A stretch of 64,000 bases of DNA from Ardenticatenaceae bacterium (GTDB lineage: Bacteria; Chloroflexota; Anaerolineae; Promineifilales; Promineifilaceae), in the NCBI GenBank assembly GCA_020634395.1, contig JACKBU010000004.1, positions 124,001-188,000 on the forward strand, written 5' to 3'. Position numbers and translations under genes: made by a program. Under the pieces are notes generated by a model, which searched no databases, was not told the DNA's origin, and saw only the letters and a program-made list of their open reading frames with translations. Of this stretch, positions 57,382-64,000 are shown one piece after another (within the stretch, counting starts at the first letter, position 1; each line of letters begins with the position of its first letter).

Positions 57382-58623
57382 ATGATGAAAAAAGGGTGGC
57401 CTGGCGTCATACGCAATATGTCATGGGCGGTGCTGTTGGCGGTGGGTTTCCTGGGCTGCCAGGCGGATGGCATCACGTTTTTGCCCACGGCCGTTCCTGT
57501 AGCCCACGCGCCTGCCCTGCCGACGGCTACGGCCGTGCCCAACGAACTGGCGGTGGTTGACGAGGGGGAAAGTGGAGCAACGGCCGTGCCGCTTTCCTCA
57601 GTGCCCCTGCTGGTGCCCACGCCCGAAGGGGTCGGTCTGCGCCCCGATCAGGCCCGGCAAAACTTCGTGCGTGACGCAGGCCCCGCGCCCCGCGACGCCA
57701 GCGAATGGCGGCCCCCCGCCATGCCCGCTCCTCTTTCCATCGTGCCCGACGACCATTACTGGCTCGTGCGCCCTATCCCATCCGGCTATCGTAACTATGA
57801 CCTGGAATGGTATCCCTTTGGTAACGATGTGCAGGCTGCCAACGTGCCGCCCTATCGCATCCATCACGGCCTCGACTTTCCCAACGAGACCGGCACACCT
57901 GTGCTGGCCGCCGGCAGCGGCGTGGTGGTCCACGCCGGGCCGTTCCCCAGTCCCAACAACGGCGTCAACTACTACGGCAATACCGTTGTCATCAAACATG
58001 ACTGGCAGTGGCAGGGAAAAGATGTTTATACGCTCTATGCCCACACGCTGGAATTGTTTGTGAACGTCGGGGATACGGTGGAGGCGGGCCAGTTAATCGC
58101 TGGTGTGGGCAGTTCTGGCGAAGTGACCGGGCCGCATCTGCACTTTGAAGTGCGCGTAGGCGACAACGCCTATGCGGATGCCCGCAATCCGGCTCTCTGG
58201 ATGGCGCCATACGAAGGATGGGGCACGCTGGCCGGACGCCTGGTAGACAAGCTTGGCCGTCCCATTGCCGACGCCAAAATCAAGCTTTTGCCGCCTGGCA
58301 GCAGCGAAATTTTGCGCGAGCAAAGCACCTATCACGGCACTGTCAAGGCTGATGACGTTTGGGAAGAAAACTTTGTGATTGGCGATATTCCGGCGGGTGA
58401 GTATGTGCTGCTGCTCACCGTCAACGACATCACTTACCGGCGCGAGGTGGAAATCTTGCCCGGGCGTACGGCGTTTGAGATCATATCGACAGAGTTTGAA
58501 TATAACCCAACGCCTACGCCACTGCCGACGCCGACAGCGACAATCACGCCGTTTGGCACGCCGGCAGACGCAGGCGATGCCGCACCGGGGCAGACCCCCG
58601 TGCCGGCGACAGGAGAAGGATGA
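57382..58623 (+). CDS. M23 (LytM-type) metallopeptidase lipoprotein
   Basis: A 413-residue lipoprotein with signal peptide and lipobox in LLAVGFLGC. The LytM domain (about residues 155-275) has HHGLDFPNETGTPVLAAGSG (H-x-x-x-D), YTLYAHTLELFVNVGDTVEA and GPHLHFEV (H-x-H), so all zinc ligands are present. It should cut peptidoglycan cross-bridges or peptides outside the cell. A beta-sandwich (280-375, GRLVDKLGRPIADAKIKLLP) and a Pro/Thr tail follow. It is cotranscribed with the upstream propeller gene; the next start overlaps its stop as ATGA. Confidence 0.9.
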   Translation: MMKKGWPGVIRNMSWAVLLAVGFLGCQADGITFLPTAVPVAHAPALPTATAVPNELAVVDEGESGATAVPLSSVPLLVPTPEGVGLRPDQARQNFVRDAGPAPRDASEWRPPAMPAPLSIVPDDHYWLVRPIPSGYRNYDLEWYPFGNDVQAANVPPYRIHHGLDFPNETGTPVLAAGSGVVVHAGPFPSPNNGVNYYGNTVVIKHDWQWQGKDVYTLYAHTLELFVNVGDTVEAGQLIAGVGSSGEVTGPHLHFEVRVGDNAYADARNPALWMAPYEGWGTLAGRLVDKLGRPIADAKIKLLPPGSSEILREQSTYHGTVKADDVWEENFVIGDIPAGEYVLLLTVNDITYRREVEILPGRTAFEIISTEFEYNPTPTPLPTPTATITPFGTPADAGDAAPGQTPVPATGEG

Positions 58624-59951
58624 TGTCCCACGGCCGTGTTTCTACGTTTGCCTTTCATTCGCCGTTTGCCATGGATGTGACCGTGGCCGCGCTGCGTTCC
58701 GGGCAGTGGCCGCTGCTCGACTACCTGGATGAGTTGGAGGCGCATTTTGCGGTGCGCGAACCGGAAGTGCAGGCCTTTGTGCCGGAAGACGGCCGTTTTG
58801 CCCGCCTGCGCCGCGAAGCCGAACAATTATTGGCTGCTTATCCGGAACCGGAAGAACGGCCGTTGCTTTTCGGCCTGCCGGTCGGTGTAAAGGATATATT
58901 CCACGCGGCTGGCTTTACCACCCGCGCCGGCTGCCAGCTTCCCCCGGCGCTGCTGCAGGGCGAAGAAGGCCCTGTGGTCAGCCGGCTGCGGGCTGCCGGG
59001 GCGCTGATTTTAGGCAAAACCATCACCACCGAGTTTGCTTACTTCGCACCCGGTCCCACACGCAATCCGCACAATCCGGCCCACACGCCGGGCGGCTCTA
59101 GCAGCGGATCGGCGGCGGCTGTAGGCGCCGGGTTGTGCCTGCTGGCCCTGGGCACGCAGACTATCGGTTCTATCAACCGCCCCGCCGCGTACTGCGGCGT
59201 GGTCGGGTACAAACCCAGCCACGAGCGGCTGTCACGAGGAGGAGTCATTCCCCTTTCGCCTTCGTGCGATCACGTGGGGTTTTTCACGCTGGATGTGGAC
59301 GGCGCGGCGCTGGCGGCGCAGGTGCTGCTGGGCGATTGGCAAGAAACGGCCGTGGCCCGGCCGCCAGTCTTTGGTATTCCCCAAGGCCCTTACCTGGAAC
59401 GCGCCTCCGCTGAAGGGCTGGCCCATTTTCAGGTGACCTGCCAGCGCCTGACGACGGCCGGATATACCGTAAAATCGGTTCCGGCCATGCCGGATTTCGC
59501 CGATATTTATGCTCGCCACAACCAGATCGTTGCCGCTGAAGCGGCTCAGATTCATGCGGGCTGGTATGGCGACTATGCTGCATTGTACCATCCCAAGACG
59601 GCCGAATTGATCGAACGCGGACAGACGGTGACGGCCGAGCAACTGGCAACAGCGTTGCATGGCCGCCAGGAACTGCGGGCAGAGCTGTACCGGTTGATGG
59701 ACCAGGAGGGCATTGACCTGTGGCTGTCGCCGCCGGCTGTGGGCGCGGCGCCGGCCGGTTTAGACAGCACCGGCGACCCGGTGATGAATTTGCCCTGGAC
59801 GCACAGCGGCCTGCCTACGTTGAGCCTGCCGGCGGGTATGAATGCCGCCGGGCTGCCTCTGGGGCTGCAGCTGGCCGGCCGTTACGGCGAGGATGAACGC
59901 CTGTTTGCCTGGGCGGCGCAGATTGCCAAAGTGATCCGCGCAGAGGGCTAA
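58620..59951 (+). CDS. Amidase-signature family hydrolase
   Basis: A 443-residue amidase with the Ser-Ser-Lys triad in place: GLPVGVKDIFHAAGF (Lys), HTPGGSSSGSAAAVGAG (cis-Ser) and ALGTQTIGSINRPAAYCGVV (nucleophile Ser in T-x-G-S). The usual Gly after Thr is Ile here (TQTIGS). The family cleaves amides in small molecules; substrate unknown, with allophanate or aryl amides possible. The ATG at 58620 overlaps the M23 stop, with a second ATG at 58623 better spaced from AGGAGAAGG. Confidence 0.9.
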   Translation: MMSHGRVSTFAFHSPFAMDVTVAALRSGQWPLLDYLDELEAHFAVREPEVQAFVPEDGRFARLRREAEQLLAAYPEPEERPLLFGLPVGVKDIFHAAGFTTRAGCQLPPALLQGEEGPVVSRLRAAGALILGKTITTEFAYFAPGPTRNPHNPAHTPGGSSSGSAAAVGAGLCLLALGTQTIGSINRPAAYCGVVGYKPSHERLSRGGVIPLSPSCDHVGFFTLDVDGAALAAQVLLGDWQETAVARPPVFGIPQGPYLERASAEGLAHFQVTCQRLTTAGYTVKSVPAMPDFADIYARHNQIVAAEAAQIHAGWYGDYAALYHPKTAELIERGQTVTAEQLATALHGRQELRAELYRLMDQEGIDLWLSPPAVGAAPAGLDSTGDPVMNLPWTHSGLPTLSLPAGMNAAGLPLGLQLAGRYGEDERLFAWAAQIAKVIRAEG

Positions 59952-59992
59952 AGGGGCTGGCCCCTGATAGGTGGTTGCCCTCTAATAGGTGG

Positions 59993-60020
59993 TTGCCACC
60001 AGCTTTTAGTGCGTTATAAT
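59993..60020 (+). promoter_or_regulatory. Promoter of the HAD gene
   Basis: TTGCCA (59993-59998), a 16-base spacer and a perfect TATAAT (60015-60020). TAGGTGGTTGCC occurs twice just upstream (about 59978 and 59996, overlapping the -35), a possible operator. Confidence 0.7.
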
Positions 60021-60132
60021 TTGGTTAGCTCGGCAAATCGCTTTTGTGCGTAGGTTTTTACAGTCGCCAATTCCTGCTCGGCAGCCCACTTTATTTATCA
60101 ACTGAATTGACGAACTACCGGTACCCGAACCC

Positions 60133-60603
60133 ATGTTAAAAATTGATATTCCTGGTGATAAAGTTTATCAGCTGGCCCATCTGGTGTTGGACTATAACGG
60201 CACACTGGCTTGTGACGGCCGTCTCCTGCCCGATGTAACAGAACGGCTGACGTCATTGTCTGAACATCTGAACGTGCATGTATTGACGGCTGATACATTT
60301 GGCAGCGCCCAGGCGAATCTGGCAGGGATTCCCTGCCAAACTGTGGTGCTGCCGCCGGGCGACCAGGCGGAAGGCAAGCAGCAGTTTGTGCAGGAACTTG
60401 GTCCGGCCGTGACGGCAGCGATAGGCAACGGCCGTAACGATCAGCTGATGTTGGTGACAGCCACGCTGGGAATTGCCGTGGTGCAGACAGAAGGGGCCGC
60501 CGCCGCGACCTTGATGGCCGCTGATGTGGTCGTTCCGTCGATTATAGCGGCGCTGGATTTGCTGTTACGGCCGTTGCGCCTGACTGCCACCCTGCGCGCT
60601 TAG
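60133..60603 (+). CDS. HAD-family protein (soluble P-type-ATPase-like)
   Basis: A 156-residue single-domain HAD protein of the COG4087 type. Motif I is LVLDYNGTLA; the nucleophile Asp is present but the second Asp is Asn. The Thr of motif II is in HVLTADTFGSA. The Lys is in EGKQQFVQ. Motif IV is IGNGRNDQLML (G-N-G-x-N-D). These resemble the phosphorylation and P-domain of metal-pumping ATPases without membrane part. Function unknown; perhaps phosphatase or regulator. Confidence 0.85.
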   Translation: MLKIDIPGDKVYQLAHLVLDYNGTLACDGRLLPDVTERLTSLSEHLNVHVLTADTFGSAQANLAGIPCQTVVLPPGDQAEGKQQFVQELGPAVTAAIGNGRNDQLMLVTATLGIAVVQTEGAAAATLMAADVVVPSIIAALDLLLRPLRLTATLRA

Positions 60604-60700
60604 GAAAATCGTGCGTTTTCACGGTTCCTTGACAGAATGTTGCCTGCTTATTTGGCTAAAATTGGGGTACATAGAGGGCATTGTGCCACGAATCAGGTAG

Positions 60701-63190
60701 ATGGCAAAATGGGGCTTCATGGCAGAAGATGACGTCAATCGCAATACGGAGGAACTACAGGGGCATACTCCTCCCGACCTGGAATTGGTAATTCCAGAAG
60801 TTAAATATCGTCCCGTGCCTTTTGATCCGGTCACCAAAGAACTGGAGAACCGCCCGGTCTGGCGGATTCGGCTCGATTTGGCGACCGACACGCAGCGCCG
60901 CCTGGGTTTCGACATTAACGGCGAAGTAATCCTGGGCCGTGACGTGGAAGAGGGCAATCTGGTTGATTTGCAGGCGTTTGACGCCAGTTCTTTGGGGGTG
61001 TCACGGCGGCATTTGATGTTACGGCCGTCGGCGACCCATTTGTATGCGATTGATGTGGGCAGCACCAACGGGACGCTGCGTAACGGCCGTTCCATTGGCA
61101 TCAAGACCCCCTACTCCCTGTCTGATGGCGACGTTTTGACCCTGGGCCAGCTGCGCCTGGTTCTGCACATCATCGAAAAGCCACAGTTCCAGACCGGCGT
61201 TTTAGAACGCAAAATCGACCTGGCCGACGCGATGACCGAAATCGCCAAGTCGATCACCTCCCAGCTAGACCTGGACGAAGTTTTGAACCAGGTCGTCGAA
61301 GCGGCAATGAACCTCACCTCCGCCGGGGAAACCAGCATCTGGCTGGTCGACGAAACCAGCGGCGAGCTGTTTTTGGAAGCCCAGCGCGGCATTGAAGACG
61401 AGGCCATCCAGCGGCTGCGGCTGCCCATCGACGAAGACACCCCGGCCGGTAAAGTGATCCAGACAGGCCAGCCTTTGCGCGTCTGGCGGCAGCCCGGCGA
61501 AGACCAGATCAAAGTAAAAACCAACTATCTGGTGGAAGCGCTGGCTTACGTGCCCATCACATTGGGTGGAGTAACGTTTGGTGTATTGGCGGCCACGCAT
61601 CGCCAGCCGGGCAAACGGTTCGATCGCCGGGATGAACGGCTGCTGACGGCGATCGCCGATTTTGCGGCGATTGCCATCCAGAACGCGCGCATGTACCAGG
61701 CTACCGATGCCGCTCTGGGGCGGCGATATAAAGAGCTGTCGGCGTTGAACGAAGTGGCGCGTGCCGTGTCCTCCTCTTTGGACCTGGACAAAGTTTACGA
61801 GGTGCTGATCGAGGAGGTGAACAAACATTGGCCTGTGGAAGCCGTTCTCCTCTGTTTGATGGATGATTCTGGCAAGAGTCTGCGCGCTTTTAGGGCCCAC
61901 ACCAGCGGTAAGGATACCAAGCCTTTTGCCATACATGATGGCATTATCGGGTTGGTGGCACAAACTGGGCAGGCGGTGATGACCAATAATCCCGCCGACC
62001 ATGAGGCCTTTTATTTGCCGGTGGACAGCGTGAACGCCATTCGCCCGCAGACGATGATCAGTGTGCCGCTGCACGTACAAGACCACGTAGTGGGCGTGCT
62101 GACGCTGTTTAACAAGGAAAATGGCGTTTTTACCAAGGATGATCTGACGCGCCTGGAGACGTTCGCCAATCCGATGGCTACGGCCGTTGAAAATGCCCGC
62201 CTCTTTAAAGAATCCGAACGGCAGCGGGCGGCTATCCAGGCTACTGCCCAGATGCTCTCCCAGCCATTGATTATCGTCGATGACGCTGGCAATGTTCTCA
62301 TAGCCAACGAGGCGGCCAAGCGTTTGCTGGAATCCAACATGGCCCAGCTTTTCGACGGTGTCAGCCAGGGCGTGGGGCGGACCGCCGAGGTAAAAATCGG
62401 CAACGAGACATATCTGTCGACGGCCGAACATTTACCAGACGTGGGCACGATTGTGGTGATGCAAGACATTACTTATGTCAAACAGTTAGAAGCGGATCGT
62501 TCTGATTTCCTGCATATGCTCTCGCACGACCTCAAAAATCCGCTCACGGCCATCACCGGCTGGAAAGCGCTGCTAGAGCGCACGGTGCAGTTCGACAAAC
62601 GCTCAGAACGCTATCTTAACCAGATTGGCGTGGCTGTAGACCGCATGCTGGAGATGATTGCCCAACTGTTGGATACCGTGACCCAGGATGCGGTGATCCA
62701 GTTGATACGTAAGCCCTGTGATTTTGACGTCGTCGTTAATCGCGTTTTGAAGGATGTGTCCGGCGCGGCGCTGTACAAGTCCATCACCATAAACGCCAAA
62801 ACGACAGGCACCCCCTATGCTATTCTGGCGGACGAAAACCGCCTGTATCATATGGTTTTGAATCTGGTCGATAATGCAGTTAAGTATTCGCCGCGCAGCA
62901 CAGAGGTGGGCGTGTTGGTGGACTACATGGACGAGGCCCTGTCGATTCGAGTGCAAGATGATGGGCCGGGTATTCCCGAGGAAGATTTGCCATATGTGTT
63001 TGACAAATATTTCCGCGGGACGGCCGCGAAGATGCAGCCGGGTTCAGGGCTGGGATTGTCGTCGGTTATGGGCATTGCCCAGGCCCATGATGGAACGGTG
63101 CAGGTGGAGAACCGGCCGGAAGGTGGAACAGTGTTCACCATCACCCTGCCCGGCAGCCTGCGCTGTGCGGCGGACGGCACGGCCGTTTAA
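60701..63190 (+). CDS. FHA-GAF-GAF-PAS sensor histidine kinase
   Basis: An 829-residue soluble kinase. The FHA domain (about 65-160) has VILGRDVEEGN, LGVSRRHLMLRPS and DVGSTNGTLRNGR, all phosphothreonine-binding residues. Two GAF domains follow (about 185-335 and 355-505), then a short PAS-like part (520-600, QPLIIVDDAGNVLIANEAAK). His609 in HMLSHDLKNPLTAITGW is the phosphorylation site. The ATPase has NLVDNAVKYS, DDGPGIPEEDLPYVFDKYF and GSGLGLSSVMGIAQ. ATG 60719 is another possible start. No cognate regulator is adjacent; the FHA domain hints at crosstalk with Ser/Thr kinases. Confidence 0.92.
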   Translation: MAKWGFMAEDDVNRNTEELQGHTPPDLELVIPEVKYRPVPFDPVTKELENRPVWRIRLDLATDTQRRLGFDINGEVILGRDVEEGNLVDLQAFDASSLGVSRRHLMLRPSATHLYAIDVGSTNGTLRNGRSIGIKTPYSLSDGDVLTLGQLRLVLHIIEKPQFQTGVLERKIDLADAMTEIAKSITSQLDLDEVLNQVVEAAMNLTSAGETSIWLVDETSGELFLEAQRGIEDEAIQRLRLPIDEDTPAGKVIQTGQPLRVWRQPGEDQIKVKTNYLVEALAYVPITLGGVTFGVLAATHRQPGKRFDRRDERLLTAIADFAAIAIQNARMYQATDAALGRRYKELSALNEVARAVSSSLDLDKVYEVLIEEVNKHWPVEAVLLCLMDDSGKSLRAFRAHTSGKDTKPFAIHDGIIGLVAQTGQAVMTNNPADHEAFYLPVDSVNAIRPQTMISVPLHVQDHVVGVLTLFNKENGVFTKDDLTRLETFANPMATAVENARLFKESERQRAAIQATAQMLSQPLIIVDDAGNVLIANEAAKRLLESNMAQLFDGVSQGVGRTAEVKIGNETYLSTAEHLPDVGTIVVMQDITYVKQLEADRSDFLHMLSHDLKNPLTAITGWKALLERTVQFDKRSERYLNQIGVAVDRMLEMIAQLLDTVTQDAVIQLIRKPCDFDVVVNRVLKDVSGAALYKSITINAKTTGTPYAILADENRLYHMVLNLVDNAVKYSPRSTEVGVLVDYMDEALSIRVQDDGPGIPEEDLPYVFDKYFRGTAAKMQPGSGLGLSSVMGIAQAHDGTVQVENRPEGGTVFTITLPGSLRCAADGTAV

Positions 63191-63266
63191 CGCCTTACCT
63201 CGTTTCTTTCCCCCTGATTTGCGTACGATCCCCTTCTAACGTTCGTCACCCCTCCAAAACTCAGTT

Positions 63267-64000
63267 ATGATCGCCGCCATGCGAAAACATGCCGCTCTGG
63301 CGCTCATCCTGCTTCTCTATCTGGCGGTCGGTGCGCTTTACGCCATCAAGACGCCCGCCTGGCAAACCCCCGACGAACCGGCTCATTACAACTATGTACA
63401 GCAGTTGGCAAACGGCCGTCTCCCCGTCATCCAGCCCGGCGACTACGACCAGGAATTTATCATGCGCGTGGTCTTTGCCGGGCCGCCTTTCCCGCCCGAA
63501 GTCTCGCTGGAGCCGATGTCTTACGAAGACTGGCAGCCGCCGCTCTATTACCTGCTGCAAACGCCCGTCTTCTGGCTGTCCGGCGGCTCGCTGACGGCGC
63601 TGCGGCTGGTGTCGCTGCTGTTGGGGGCGGGCGTGGTGGCCCTGGCTTACGGGCTGGCGTGGCGGCTGCTGCGGGCGCGCTGGCTGGCTCTGACGACGGC
63701 CGTTTTCGTCGCTTTCCTGCCCCAGCATTTGGCCATCATGGCCTCCGCCAACAACGACGCCCTGGCGGAACTGATTATCGCAGCGACTTTGTTTGTGCTG
63801 GTGGGGTGGGTGGAGGTGGAGACTGGAGACTGGAGACTGGAGACTCCTCAGTCTCCCAAAACGCTCATCTTCCTGGGCCTGCTGCTCGGCCTGGGCTACC
63901 TGACAAAGGGCACGGTGTATCCGCTGACGGCCGTGGTTGGGTTGGCGATTGTGTGGCGCTATTGGGGGCGCTGGGGCGAGTTGGTGCGCGCCGGTTTGTG
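63267..64000 (+). CDS. GT39/DUF2142-like membrane glycosyltransferase, N-terminal part
   Basis: The gene runs off the right edge. From ATG 63267 (or 63279) about 244 residues are visible. Helix 1 (ALALILLLYLAVGALYAI) is followed by TPAWQTPDEPAHYNYVQQLA, with the Asp-Glu motif of GT-C enzymes, and YEDWQPPLYYLLQTP. More helices follow. The loop VEVETGDWRLETPQSPK is translated from four GGAGACTGG words at 63818-63858. It probably uses a polyprenyl-phosphate sugar donor to glycosylate the cell surface. Confidence 0.8.
   Translation, partial: MIAAMRKHAALALILLLYLAVGALYAIKTPAWQTPDEPAHYNYVQQLANGRLPVIQPGDYDQEFIMRVVFAGPPFPPEVSLEPMSYEDWQPPLYYLLQTPVFWLSGGSLTALRLVSLLLGAGVVALAYGLAWRLLRARWLALTTAVFVAFLPQHLAIMASANNDALAELIIAATLFVLVGWVEVETGDWRLETPQSPKTLIFLGLLLGLGYLTKGTVYPLTAVVGLAIVWRYWGRWGELVRAGL
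63818..63858. repeat. In-frame GGAGACTGG repeat
   Basis: Four tandem GGAGACT words followed by CTCAGTCTCC, read as ETGDWRLETPQS in a loop of the GT39-like protein. The peptide GDWRLE is the same as in the O-antigen ligase at 8600. Confidence 0.75.

Noticed and set aside
60604..60700. TTGACA near 60629 as promoter of the FHA kinase
   Set aside because: The only -10-like hexamer, TAAAAT, is about 22 bases away, too far for a normal spacer.

Overview
The window looks like chromosomal DNA of a free-living, GC-rich bacterium, most likely a Chloroflexota member of the Anaerolineae/Ardenticatenia type. The inference rests on four things: several lipoproteins with Thr/Pro-rich linkers right after the lipobox, many large beta-propeller and sensor proteins, a split methylmalonyl-CoA mutase, and no recognisable outer-membrane genes. 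No phage, transposase, integrase or CRISPR array was found. Genes are arranged in short mixed-strand groups typical of core and semi-core DNA. Both ends of the window cut through genes.

Layout. 1-6080: end of a thioredoxin-domain (DUF255/YyaL-like) protein, a GNAT acetyltransferase, a beta-propeller protein ending in an effector-associated domain, a small hypothetical, a hotdog thioesterase, a lone ChlI-like AAA ATPase and a membrane protein. 6105-15220 (minus): acyl carrier protein, a glycoside hydrolase/O-antigen ligase fusion, a large lipoprotein, a PIN-type toxin-antitoxin pair, a DUF348/G5/propeller lipoprotein and a DUF2267-like protein. 15468-28472 (plus): ribosomal protein L25, a GT39-like glycosyltransferase, a spermidine-synthase-like membrane protein, DUF1461 and PHP proteins, an RNA methyltransferase, a phosphoesterase, malate dehydrogenase, methylmalonyl-CoA mutase and epimerase. 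28610-35044: a 21-bp repeat array, a VWA lipoprotein behind a structured leader, a NYN nuclease-like protein, a UvrD-family helicase and an EamA transporter. 35120-44068: cupin, P1 peptidase, tRNA-Glu, 7TM histidine kinase, manganese catalase, a TPR/coiled-coil/transglutaminase-like protein and an UbiB-family kinase. 44164-54847: two small redox or zinc proteins, an M50 protease fused to two cyclic-nucleotide-binding domains, a zinc-knuckle protein, a HIT protein, an ABC exporter, a second 21-bp array, a sugar kinase, a thioredoxin-like protein and haem O synthase. 54967-64000 (plus): TolB-like propeller, M23 peptidase, amidase, HAD protein, FHA/GAF histidine kinase and the start of another GT39-like protein.

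The genes fit an aerobic or facultative heterotroph. Malate dehydrogenase with methylmalonyl-CoA mutase and epimerase links propionyl-CoA or odd-chain carbon to the TCA cycle. CtaB supplies haem for terminal oxidases. Manganese catalase and the thiol proteins handle oxidants. The GT39 and O-antigen-ligase-like proteins build surface glycans. The lipoproteins, M23 peptidase and ABC exporter belong to the cell envelope.

The strongest unexplained signals are in the DNA itself. The palindrome ACGGCCGT occurs about 150 times by eye count, where one or two would be expected by chance, resembling HIP1 of cyanobacteria. A family of short wordy repeats (GGAGACTGGAGACTGG, GCGTGATGCGTGATG, AGCTAACAGCTATAAG, AATCCGAAATCCGAAAT) forms inverted repeats at gene ends and is also translated in frame inside membrane-protein loops and N-termini, resembling Rickettsia palindromic elements. 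Two unrelated 21-bp tandem arrays of 11-12 units lie between genes.
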